DNA from: PNAI01 sp964575715
Lineage (GTDB): Bacteria > Pseudomonadota > Alphaproteobacteria > Rhizobiales > Xanthobacteraceae
Length of the DNA stretch: 7,827 nt
Direction: 5' to 3'
Assembly (NCBI GenBank): GCA_964575715.1
Contig: CAZNSG010000203.1
Location: 1-7,827 of the forward strand
Shown here: positions 1-6,548 of the stretch, one piece after another
Numbering within the stretch: the first letter of the stretch is position 1
Layout: each line of letters opens with the position of its first letter
Translations under genes and position numbers: made by a program
Notes under the pieces: model-generated
Told to the model about the DNA's origin: nothing
Databases searched by the model: none
What the model saw: the letters and a program-made list of their open reading frames with translations, nothing else

Positions 1-167
1 TGAGGCACCGCCAGACGAAAGAGGCGGCAACAGATAGGTTCCACCTACAGCCACCGCGTCACATCTCGACTCTACCCGACATCGACCAAACAGCGGACGT
101 GCCGACTCCGACGCTTCGTGCCAATCGCGTAATTGTGGCCGAACAATAATTGAGAACTCAAATTCCC

Positions 168-362
168 TTACTTGGGGTTGAGTCTCGATCCATCAGAACT
201 TGTTTGCCTCGCAAGCCAGGGCTGCCACTCAGGCGTATCCGGCAGCGGCGGATTGGCGTCGGCGCGCGCTCCAATGCCCGGGGTGCCCAGCGCAATGAAC
301 GACGCGAGCATCAGGTGAACTCGCCCCGCGGCTGTACTTTTGTTGTGCTTTCTGCCGCCCAC
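168..362 (-). CDS. Possible small secreted peptide, divergent from the peroxidase operon
   Basis: This is a 64-codon frame read leftward from a GTG start (362-360). A TAGGGGG ribosome-binding sequence (376-370) lies 7 nt upstream, which is why I take it seriously. The product looks like a secretory precursor: basic residues near the N-terminus (R4, K5, K8, R14), a hydrophobic stretch at about 15-31, and an A-R-A cleavage site before D35. The mature part would be about 30 residues, rich in proline, with a W-Q-P-W motif (46-49) and no cysteine. I recognise no family. It would be transcribed away from the peroxidase operon, and the left operator copy (378-395) lies directly upstream, so the same regulator could control it. 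I see no convincing minus-strand promoter. A chance frame in GC-rich DNA remains quite possible. Confidence 0.33.
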   Translation of the reverse strand: MGGRKHNKSTAAGRVHLMLASFIALGTPGIGARADANPPLPDTPEWQPWLARQTSSDGSRLNPK

Positions 363-377
363 CGCTCAGCCCCCTAG

Positions 378-395
378 TTACTAATAACTCGCAAT
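378..395. promoter_or_regulatory. Operator copy A (putative Fur/Mur box)
   Basis: This is an 18-bp element, TTACTAATAACTCGCAAT, matching copy B (432-449) at 15 of 18 positions. It ends 5 bp before the -35 hexamer of the operon promoter. The core has the outline TTRC-N9-GCAA, an imperfect inverted repeat like the AT-rich palindromes bound by alphaproteobacterial Fur/Mur proteins. The Fur-family gene at the end of the operon is the natural candidate to bind it. The repeat is visible in the sequence; the identity of the binding protein is inferred. Confidence 0.55.
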
Positions 396-400
396 AAGCA

Positions 401-429
401 TTGACATGCCCCAAGGGCCTATGCAATAT
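401..429 (+). promoter_or_regulatory. Sigma70-like promoter of the peroxidase/transporter operon
   Basis: A perfect TTGACA -35 hexamer (401-406) is followed after 17 bp by CAATAT (424-429), an acceptable -10 element. The expected transcription start is near 436, giving an untranslated leader of roughly 78 nt before the ATG at 514. Operator copy A lies just upstream of the -35 and copy B covers the expected start. This is a typical repressible layout. Confidence 0.6.
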
Positions 430-431
430 TT

Positions 432-449
432 TTGCTACTAATTCGCAAT
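432..449. promoter_or_regulatory. Operator copy B (putative Fur/Mur box)
   Basis: This is TTGCTACTAATTCGCAAT, the second copy of the 18-bp element, 54 bp (about five helical turns) from copy A and in the same orientation. Its TTGC-N9-GCAA arms are better matched than those of copy A. It covers the predicted transcription start, so a bound protein should block the promoter. The adjacent GCAATTGC (445-452) adds a further short palindrome. Confidence 0.6.
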
Positions 450-513
450 TGCAGATCCCGTGTCGTGCTGGGCGCGCTGCGTTAGCGCGTTGATTTTGGT
501 TGGGGAGAACGCA

Positions 514-2397
514 ATGGTTCGCCGGTTTCGTGTCTGCATCGCTTTTTTGGTCGCCGTGATCGTCGGCCATGTCGGCTCGGTGAACGCTCACATCGTGGTC
601 GAAGAACCATGGCATCCGGCCGCGGCAGCTTATCGGACGATGTTATTTCTGGGCGATCTCAAGCCGGTGGTGTGGGGTCTGATCATCGAAGCCTATGATC
701 GCAAACATCCTGCGGCCGTGGTTGATCGACCGGCAAAGGGTTTTTTCCAAGCCCTCCCGGGATCACCCATCGAATCGATTGAGAAGGCCATTGCGAACCA
801 GGACCGCCAAGCGCTTTATGAGTCCGTAACGCGGGCCACGTCGCAGCTCGTGCGCAAGACCCTCGCAGAAGCGGCCGAAAGCATTTCGGCACCAGGGAAG
901 GCTTACCAGAAAATACTCGAAGCGCAGGCAATCTACCGAGCCTTCGGCGACTTCATCGCCCAGGCCGATCCCGCAGCGGGCAAGCGCCTCGGCCTCGCAT
1001 GGTTGGAATTGACCAGTAGCGTCGGTTCTGCAGGTGTGCTCGGCAGCGGCACCGTCGCCCCCAACAAGCAGGCGTTCGACGACGCCCGCAAGGAGATCGA
1101 GGATTATCTGATCGCCAACTTCGAGCCGCAACGATTTTCAGCACGCAAGAGCCTGACGCCGCTTCCGGAGACCGTTGTCACGAAGCGGGGAGAGGTGAAG
1201 GTCGCACCCTGGCTGCCACCGGCCACCAATCGGAATGACCAGGATCCGTTCCCGAAGTTGGTCCTCAATTTCGAGGAGAGAAAGATCAAGGAAAGGGATT
1301 TGCCGCTGGTCGCCTACGGCGACATGTTGTTCGATAGTCCCTTTATCTTCGGCGAGCCGGCACGCTCGCTCCGCATCGCCTGCTCGACCTGCCATAATCG
1401 GGGCGACATCAACCAGACATTTTTCATCCCCGGCATGAGCCATCAGAAAGGCGCCATCGACGTCCGCGGTTCTTTTTTCAATCCGATGTTCAACGATCAC
1501 CGCCGCGGCAGCCTGGACATCCCCTCACTGCGTGGCCTCCGTTTCACAGGCCCCTATGGACGCGACGGCCGATTCGGCAGTCTGCGCGACTTCACACGCA
1601 ACGTCATCGTCAGCGAATTCGCAGGGCCTGAGCCCACGCCGTTCATGCTGGATGCGCTTGTCGCATATCTGCTCGAGTTTGACTTCCTGCCAAACTCGAA
1701 GCTAAACGGGCAAGGACGGCTAACCGGCAAGGCGTCGACCGCCGCGCGCCGCGGCGAGAAACTGTTTCGCAAGCCGTTCGCCCAGATGGACGATAAATCC
1801 TGCGCCACATGTCATATTCCGTCTGCGAACTTCCTTGACCGTCAAGCGCACAATATCGGGTCGGCCAAGCCGAGCTACGAAGACGCGCGCGAAGGTGCAT
1901 TCGACACGCCGACATTGCTCGGCTCCCGCTTCACGGCTCCTTACTTCCACAATGGCTTGCTGCCGACGCTGGCAAGCGTGGTCGAATGGTTTGACAACCG
2001 CTACAGGCTCAAGCTGACGAAAGCGGAACGCGCCGATCTCACCGCCTATCTGGAGACGGTGGGCGACGCCGACGAGCCGTATCAGAAGTTCGAAGGAAAG
2101 GAAACGCGGTTCCGGCTCTCTTGGGAGGAGCTGACCACCTTCGCGAGCACGTTTGAGGCTCTGGTCCCCACGCGGGATGCGAAGCATGCCGACTTGATGC
2201 TCGAATCGGTCGCGAGCGACCTTGCCACCGACGCGAGCGGCATGACGAACTTGGCTGCGAAGCCGAAAGTGTACGAGCTTGCCGGCATCCTACAGGATAT
2301 GCGAAAGGCGATCGGCGCGAACGACTGGGAGACCGCGGAGCAGCGCTGGGCGACATTCAAAGAGCTGCAGGAAAAGTATGATGAGGAGATGTATTGA
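514..2397 (+). CDS. Exported di-heme cytochrome c peroxidase, MauG/CcpA-type, with extra N- and C-terminal domains
   Basis: The 627-residue product starts at ATG 514, chosen because GGGGAG sits 6 nt upstream and a signal peptide follows at once; an in-frame GTG at 460 lacks both. Residues 1-25 form a Sec signal with likely cleavage V-N-A before H26. Two c-type heme motifs are visible, CSTCH (290-294) and CATCH (430-434). Each is followed by a matching family signature, FTGPYGRDG (344-352) and FTAPYFHNG (473-481). Candidate distal ligands or conserved residues are M308 in GMSH and H446 in HNIG. The family reduces peroxide in the periplasm or, in MauG and MbnH, oxidises tryptophan residues of a partner protein. 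Usual members have about 330-400 residues. Here about 230 mostly helical residues precede the heme core and about 100 follow it. The gene leads the operon, and its stop is 1 nt from the next start. The real substrate is unknown. Confidence 0.88.
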   Translation: MVRRFRVCIAFLVAVIVGHVGSVNAHIVVEEPWHPAAAAYRTMLFLGDLKPVVWGLIIEAYDRKHPAAVVDRPAKGFFQALPGSPIESIEKAIANQDRQALYESVTRATSQLVRKTLAEAAESISAPGKAYQKILEAQAIYRAFGDFIAQADPAAGKRLGLAWLELTSSVGSAGVLGSGTVAPNKQAFDDARKEIEDYLIANFEPQRFSARKSLTPLPETVVTKRGEVKVAPWLPPATNRNDQDPFPKLVLNFEERKIKERDLPLVAYGDMLFDSPFIFGEPARSLRIACSTCHNRGDINQTFFIPGMSHQKGAIDVRGSFFNPMFNDHRRGSLDIPSLRGLRFTGPYGRDGRFGSLRDFTRNVIVSEFAGPEPTPFMLDALVAYLLEFDFLPNSKLNGQGRLTGKASTAARRGEKLFRKPFAQMDDKSCATCHIPSANFLDRQAHNIGSAKPSYEDAREGAFDTPTLLGSRFTAPYFHNGLLPTLASVVEWFDNRYRLKLTKAERADLTAYLETVGDADEPYQKFEGKETRFRLSWEELTTFASTFEALVPTRDAKHADLMLESVASDLATDASGMTNLAAKPKVYELAGILQDMRKAIGANDWETAEQRWATFKELQEKYDEEMY

Positions 2398-2398
2398 G

Positions 2399-3286
2399 AT
2401 GTCCCAGGCGATGTTCAACCGGCGATCGCTTCTCCTCACGGGCTTGGCTGCGGCGACACTTTCATTGGGAGCCGGTGCCGCCACTGCTCAAAAGCAGAGG
2501 GGGCTCGTTCTCGCCTTCATTCCCCAAGAGAACCCCGAAAAGCTGCTCGGAGACATCAAGGTGATTTCGGCCTGGCTGACGAAGGAGATTGGTGCGCCCG
2601 TGCGCGGGTTCGTGACGAGCGATCACGCCGCCGCTGTGGAAGCGTTGCGCAACAGCGATGCTGATATCTCTTTCATGGGCGCGCTGCCCTATGTCATCGC
2701 TAACAGCCAGGTCGGGGCGACGGTCGTGCTCGCGGAAGTCTATCGCGGCAAGCCTATCTACACCGGGCGCATCTTTGTGCGTCGCGATGGCGCGATCAAG
2801 AACCTCTCCGACCTCAAGGGTAAAGCCATCGCCTTCGCCGATCCCATTTCGGAGTCCGGCTATCTCTATCCGCTTGAAATCTTCGTTGAGGCAGGCCTTT
2901 TGAAGCGCGGGGACGACCTAAAGCGCTTCTTTGGCAAGGTGTTCTTCGCCGGCGGCTATCAGCAGGCCATGCAGGCCATGGCGTCGGGCTTGGTGGATGC
3001 GGCTGGCGCGAGCCAATATGCTGAGCTTCTGTTGTCGCCCGAGCAGCAATCCGAAGTGAAATGGATCGCTGAATCGAAACCTATTCCTTCGCACACCGTG
3101 ATCGCCCGCAAGGACCTCGACCCAGTGTTGCGAACGAAGTTCGTCGCAGCCATGCTCAAGCTCAATGCGCCGGCGCACAGCAACCTGCTCAAGCACGTCT
3201 ACAGCCCTGACGGCTATGTTGCGGCTGACCCAGGAGCCTATGATGGTGTAAAGGAGTTGGCGAAAGCCTATGGTCTGTTGAAATGA
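2399..3286 (+). CDS. PhnD-like periplasmic substrate-binding protein
   Basis: The 295-residue protein starts at ATG 2399, with AGGAG 10 nt upstream inside the end of the peroxidase gene and only 1 nt between the genes. ATG 2411 is a weaker alternative. The N-terminus has a Tat-like motif N-R-R-S-L-L-L (7-13), a hydrophobic stretch, and a likely cleavage A-T-A before Q31. The body has the layout of the phosphate/phosphite/phosphonate-binding family (PhnD, PF12974-like): DADISFMGALPY, then LSDLKGKAIAFADP, then the ligand-loop block around 148-157. In E. coli PhnD that loop reads S-T-S-G and its Ser/Thr hold the phosphonate oxygens; here it reads S-E-S-G (151-154). The negative charge suggests another ligand, perhaps a metal or metal chelate, which would fit a Fur-controlled operon. 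Family membership is firm; the ligand is inferred. Confidence 0.87.
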   Translation: MSQAMFNRRSLLLTGLAAATLSLGAGAATAQKQRGLVLAFIPQENPEKLLGDIKVISAWLTKEIGAPVRGFVTSDHAAAVEALRNSDADISFMGALPYVIANSQVGATVVLAEVYRGKPIYTGRIFVRRDGAIKNLSDLKGKAIAFADPISESGYLYPLEIFVEAGLLKRGDDLKRFFGKVFFAGGYQQAMQAMASGLVDAAGASQYAELLLSPEQQSEVKWIAESKPIPSHTVIARKDLDPVLRTKFVAAMLKLNAPAHSNLLKHVYSPDGYVAADPGAYDGVKELAKAYGLLK

Positions 3287-3296
3287 GGTTGTCCGC

Positions 3297-4076
3297 ATGG
3301 CCACCGACGCCGTGGCGCTTCGGAACCTGTCGTACCGCTATCAGGGCGACGACCGCGAAACCATCGCCATAAAGCATCTGGACGTTCATGCCGGGGAGCG
3401 GATGGCGCTGATCGGCGCGTCAGGCGCAGGCAAGACCACACTGCTGCGGCTGCTCGACGGTCGCCTGCGCGGTTGGAGTGGTCAGGTGCGCGTGCTTGAT
3501 CACGTGCTCGACCCGACGGTGCCGCCGCCGCGTGCTTGGCGCAGCGAGACTGGCTTCGTCTTTCAGGAATTTGCCCTCGTCGAGCAGGCGACGGTCCGGC
3601 AAAACGTGCTGAATGGACGTCTGGGCCGCACCCACCCAGCGTGGTCCCTGTTCGGCCGGTTCACAGAGGAAGACGAAGAGGCTGCGCTGCGGGCGATGCG
3701 CGATGTGGGCATTGAAGAGTTCGCCGACCGGCGGGCCGACCAGCTGAGCGGCGGCCAGCGCCAACGGGTCGGGATCGCCCGCTGTCTCGCGCAGGACCCG
3801 GCCCTCGTGCTGGCCGACGAACCGGTGAGCAATCTCGACCCGGTAACCGCGGAGGCGATCCTCACGCTGTTGCGGGACTGCGCGATGCGGCGGGGTGCAG
3901 CCTTGCTGATCACCTCGCATCAGCCCCGCCTGGTCGCCCGCTATGTTGATCGCTTCGTGGCACTCGATCGCGGTCGCATCGTGTTCGACGGCGCGCCGGA
4001 GGCGCTCCACGACGAGTACCTCGCCAGCATCTATGAGGACGCCGCAAACTTGCCAACACGGGAGCCTGTCGCGTGA
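3297..4076 (+). CDS. phnC-like: PhnC-like ABC transporter ATPase
   Basis: This 259-residue cytoplasmic ATPase powers the importer formed with the adjacent binding protein and permease. All nucleotide-binding motifs are intact: Walker A G40-ASGAGK-T48, Q-loop Q90 in FVFQEF, signature LSGGQ (150-154), Walker B LVLADE (170-175), D-loop around 178-182, and H-loop H208. The block NVLNGRLGR followed by SLFGRF (103-122) is characteristic of the PhnC branch rather than other uptake ATPases. The start at ATG 3297 is supported by GAGG 8 nt upstream, overlapping the previous stop, with a 10-nt gap. The stop TGA overlaps the GTG start of the permease, which suggests translational coupling. Branch membership does not fix the substrate: PhnC-type ATPases also serve phosphite and other ligands. 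Confidence 0.9.
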   Translation: MATDAVALRNLSYRYQGDDRETIAIKHLDVHAGERMALIGASGAGKTTLLRLLDGRLRGWSGQVRVLDHVLDPTVPPPRAWRSETGFVFQEFALVEQATVRQNVLNGRLGRTHPAWSLFGRFTEEDEEAALRAMRDVGIEEFADRRADQLSGGQRQRVGIARCLAQDPALVLADEPVSNLDPVTAEAILTLLRDCAMRRGAALLITSHQPRLVARYVDRFVALDRGRIVFDGAPEALHDEYLASIYEDAANLPTREPVA

Positions 4077-4900
4077 CCGTGCGGGAGCACACGACTTCGC
4101 GCCAAGATACGGACCGCCGGCAGCGCCGGCGTGACCGGAAAGTTTGGCGGCAATCCTGGGCGCAATTTTTGCTGTCGGTCGCGCTTGCCGTGCTGATCAT
4201 CTGGTCGTGGGCCGACAGCGACATCGATCTCGGCAAGCTCGCCGCGAGCGGTGGACGCATCGTAGATTTCCTCGCCCGCATGGTGCCCCCCGACCTGTCG
4301 GTGTTGCCGGTTGTTGTGGAGTCGTCCGCGGAGACCTTGCGCATCGCGGTGCTCGGCACCTGCGGTTGCATTATCTTCTCGACCCTGCTCGGCCTGCTCG
4401 CGGCCGAGACGCTGACACCGCGCTGGGTTCACCGGCCGCTCAAGGGGCTGCTCGCCATCATCCGCGGGATTCCCCTGATCCTGGTCGCTATGCTCATGGT
4501 TGGCGCGGTCGGGCTTGGCCCACTGCCGGGCATTCTCGCAATCGCCTTCCACGCCACAGGCATGCTCGCCAAGTTCTATGCCGAGGCAATCGAGGGCGTC
4601 GACCGCGCGCCCATGGAGGCGCTGGAGAGCGCTGGAGCGACCTTGCTCCAGAAGCTGCGCTTCGGCGCTTGGCCACAGATGGCCCCGGTCATCGTGCGGG
4701 ATACGCTCTTCCGCTTCGAGATGAACCTGCGGGAATCCCTTATTCTCGGTATCGTCGGTGCCGGAGGCATCGGCTTCTATATCCAGATCTATGTGCGCAC
4801 CTTTCAGTACGAGAAGGTCGCGACGCTGACCATTGTCGTCGTCGCATTCGTTGTGCTCATTGAATTGGCGAATAGCGCTATCCGTAGGTTGATGCGGTGA
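4073..4900 (+). CDS. phnE-like: PhnE-like ABC transporter permease
   Basis: The 275-residue inner-membrane protein starts at GTG 4073, overlapping the ATPase stop by four bases (GTGA). A strongly basic cytoplasmic tail (about 1-28) precedes the first membrane segment (about 30-46). Further hydrophobic segments lie near 90-111, 124-145, 147-166, 224-240 and 250-268. The EAA loop that docks onto the ATPase is recognisable at 182-204 (E-A-L-E-S-A-G, ending in a proline). GIVGAGGIGFYIQ near 226-238 is typical of PhnE proteins. There is one permease gene, so a homodimer is expected. Its stop TGA overlaps a possible GTG start (4897) of the Fur-type gene, which keeps that regulator in the same transcript. 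Confidence 0.9.
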   Translation: MTVREHTTSRQDTDRRQRRRDRKVWRQSWAQFLLSVALAVLIIWSWADSDIDLGKLAASGGRIVDFLARMVPPDLSVLPVVVESSAETLRIAVLGTCGCIIFSTLLGLLAAETLTPRWVHRPLKGLLAIIRGIPLILVAMLMVGAVGLGPLPGILAIAFHATGMLAKFYAEAIEGVDRAPMEALESAGATLLQKLRFGAWPQMAPVIVRDTLFRFEMNLRESLILGIVGAGGIGFYIQIYVRTFQYEKVATLTIVVVAFVVLIELANSAIRRLMR

Positions 4901-5007
4901 GTCGATGTGCAATGGCACGGTCCGGATCAGTTGCCGGAGATTTTAAGCTGGCGCTGCGACTGAAACCGACCGCTGAAAATACCTCACGCACCGCGAGGGC
5001 TGCACGA

Positions 5008-5442
5008 GTGAAAGATCGAAGTGCGACGGCTGTCACCGCTATCGAGCGCTTTTGCGTCGACAGGGGACTGTGCATGACCGGTCAGCGCCGTATTATCGCG
5101 AGGATTCTTTCCGAGTCTCTCGATCATCCCGATATTGTGGAACTTCATCGACGCGTTTCGACAGTCGACCCCCAAATCGGGCTATCAACTGTCTATCGCA
5201 CCGTCCGTCTGTTCGGCACGTTGGGGATCATCGAAAGGCATGATTTCGGTAACGGCAGGGTGCGCATCGAGCAAGCGCCGGCCACACATCATGACCACCT
5301 GATCAATGTCCGCTCCGGCAAAGTTGTCGAGTTTTATTCCGAGGAAATCATCCGCTTGCTGACAAAGATTGCGGATCGACTTGGTTATCGTATCGTCGAC
5401 CACAGGCTCAACATTTATGTAGTTCCGATAGATGACGATTGA
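5008..5442 (+). CDS. Fur/Mur-family metal-dependent transcriptional regulator
   Basis: With the GTG start at 5008 (GAGGG 8 nt upstream) the product has 144 residues, the usual Fur length. In-frame starts at GTG 4897 (overlapping the permease stop) and ATG 4912 would add 37 or 32 residues of atypical basic sequence. The winged-helix DNA-binding domain covers about 10-90, with recognition helix GLSTVYRTVRLF (58-69). Metal-binding candidates by alignment to Fur are H40, E88, the HHDH cluster (94-97), E108 and H132. The CxxC structural-zinc cysteines of E. coli Fur are absent (RSGKV instead), as in alphaproteobacterial Fur/Mur proteins. These sense iron or manganese and repress uptake genes when the metal is plentiful. 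Being last in the operon, it probably represses its own promoter at 401-429 through the twin operators. It may be a second, system-specific copy beside a housekeeping Fur/Mur. Confidence 0.86.
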   Translation: MKDRSATAVTAIERFCVDRGLCMTGQRRIIARILSESLDHPDIVELHRRVSTVDPQIGLSTVYRTVRLFGTLGIIERHDFGNGRVRIEQAPATHHDHLINVRSGKVVEFYSEEIIRLLTKIADRLGYRIVDHRLNIYVVPIDDD

Positions 5443-6018
5443 TCGGTGGACGCAATGAGAGTTCGCCACTTCCTTCGTTAGCATCGAGGGAGACCCGATC
5501 GAAATAATGTGCGCCTCAGTGTTGTGGCGCGAGGCAAATCGAATAAGAATGCTGGAACAGGGGCTCTCCCTGGCCAATGCCGGCGCGCGCGCTGATGCAG
5601 AGCTGGCTAGACGAATTCTTCTACATGAACAAGACGGTCGACTGGGGCGTGCCCACCTACACCATGCACCCGTTTGTGATCGGGCGCGGCAAAGGCCATG
5701 TCCTTGCGCGAATAGGAGATGAATACCTTGGCTTTCGATCCGCTTTCGCGTGCTGCCGCATCAGCATACGTCGTCATAAAGCGCTATCCCCCGGCGCAAT
5801 CACAAGGTGAGTGTAGGCAGATTTCAGAAGAACCGAACAGGGGCAACGTTGCGGTCAGATCAATCGCAGCGAGTTCCGGTTCGGGTCTTGTGTCACGAGC
5901 ATTGCCGGTCCAAACGGCCATGCGTAACTGTACGAGAGATGGAGGAAGGCCCTTCGAGGTCGGCGATCAGGAGCTGATCTCAAGCCACCGCAAGCTGCTG
6001 TCGTCAAAAGCGATGGTG
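5443..6018. other. Gene-poor stretch after the operon
   Basis: No intact gene is convincing here. The only recognisable coding trace is the deacetylase relic at 5595-5717. I find no clear hairpin plus T-run terminator after the Fur-type gene. GCCTC/GAGGC arms around 5514-5537 are too weak, so the operon's end is not defined. A longer frame at 5719-6066 shows no domain and runs into the intron RNA, so I treat it as chance. Confidence 0.5.
5595..5717 (+). pseudogene. Relic of a polysaccharide deacetylase C-terminus
   Basis: In the frame that includes ATG 5577, about 40 codons read like the end of a polysaccharide deacetylase (PuuE/allantoinase-like branch). A W-x-D-E-F-like start leads to DWGVPTYTMHPFVIGRG, where family members typically have a G-G-V/W-G-V stretch followed by a T-x-H-P-x-V-I-G-R block. 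The catalytic NodB domain upstream is missing and the similarity stops soon after GHVLARI, so this is a fragment and not a working gene. It marks the segment between the operon and the group II intron as decayed DNA. The family assignment is from memory of the motif and is moderate. Confidence 0.45.
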
Positions 6019-6427
6019 GTGAGCGTTGCGGAAAAGTCGGGACATGATCCCGACAGGCAAGGTTGAGAGAGGCGAGCGCAAGCAAACCGCCAGTGAAGTG
6101 TCGAAATGCGATTAGACGATGTCAAAACCGGGGGCTGACCCATCTTCCGGGATCAGCTTGGGAGATGCACTGAGACCGCCCAAGCGGCATCCGGCATGTA
6201 GGCGGCGCGAAGCTCAACCAGGCTCTTGTACGGAACGTGAGAACCTAGACGGCGATGCCAAGGGAAAAGGCACAAGCGGCTCCAACCGCGAGGCCGAAAG
6301 TACCGATGCGCCGGTTAGGGGCGGACTGCTTCGTAGTAGTGATGAAGCGGGTGTAATGCCCGTGGAGCGAAGGGAGCAGGCCATCGCCATTTTATCGGGT
6401 CAACTGTTGTCGGTTCCAACCGCCAAC

Positions 6428-6442
6428 AGGAGGAACTCGATG
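6428..6442 (+). other. Orphan Shine-Dalgarno and ATG of the lost intron-encoded protein
   Basis: A perfect AGGAGG (6428-6433) stands 6 nt before ATG (6440-6442) inside the intron, where domain IV introns normally start their reverse transcriptase. The frame after the ATG has no reverse-transcriptase residues and enters domain V within about 12 codons. This looks like the scar of a deletion that removed the ORF but kept its translation signal. Confidence 0.6.
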
Positions 6443-6477
6443 CACAATGGAAGGCGGCAGCCTTCACGCGGTGGCAC

Positions 6478-6511
6478 GAGCCGGATGATGCGAGAGTATC
6501 AAGTCCGGATC
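6478..6511 (+). ncRNA. Group II intron domain V
   Basis: This is exactly 34 nt. It has a lower stem, a two-nucleotide AA bulge (6501-6502), a five-pair upper stem, and a GAGA tetraloop (6492-6495). The AGC catalytic triad is at 6479-6481. Its G6480 faces A6509, where a U normally forms the G-U wobble, so this copy carries a mismatch in the catalytic triad. Confidence 0.8.
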
Positions 6512-6514
6512 TGT

Positions 6515-6548
6515 GAGAGGCTCGGGGTGAAACTCCCCGGGCCTACTC
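6515..6548 (+). ncRNA. Group II intron domain VI with branch-point adenosine
   Basis: The 5' arm (6515-6527) pairs with the 3' arm (6535-6548) throughout, with one G-U pair and one unpaired base, A6545. A single bulged adenosine near the base of the 3' arm is the branch point of group II introns. Confidence 0.75.

Noticed and set aside
3..149. Plus-strand frame open from the left edge to a TAA at 147-149, possibly a gene tail.
   Set aside because: Only 48 codons, no recognisable motif and ordinary codon choice. Too short to support without upstream sequence.
460..513. GTG at 460 as the peroxidase start.
   Set aside because: It lacks a ribosome-binding site, lies 11 bp from operator B, and would put 18 residues before a clear signal peptide. 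ATG 514 has GGGGAG at the right distance.
4031..4918. Long minus-strand frame of 295 codons opposite the ATPase/permease genes.
   Set aside because: It is the antisense shadow of the permease. The plus-strand genes have intact motifs, start signals and coupling.
5443..5540. Possible terminator after the Fur-type gene.
   Set aside because: The inverted repeats found are only 3-5 bp with large loops and no T-run.
5719..6066. Plus-strand frame of 115 codons.
   Set aside because: No domain or family resemblance, and its 3' end runs into the structured 5' part of the group II intron.
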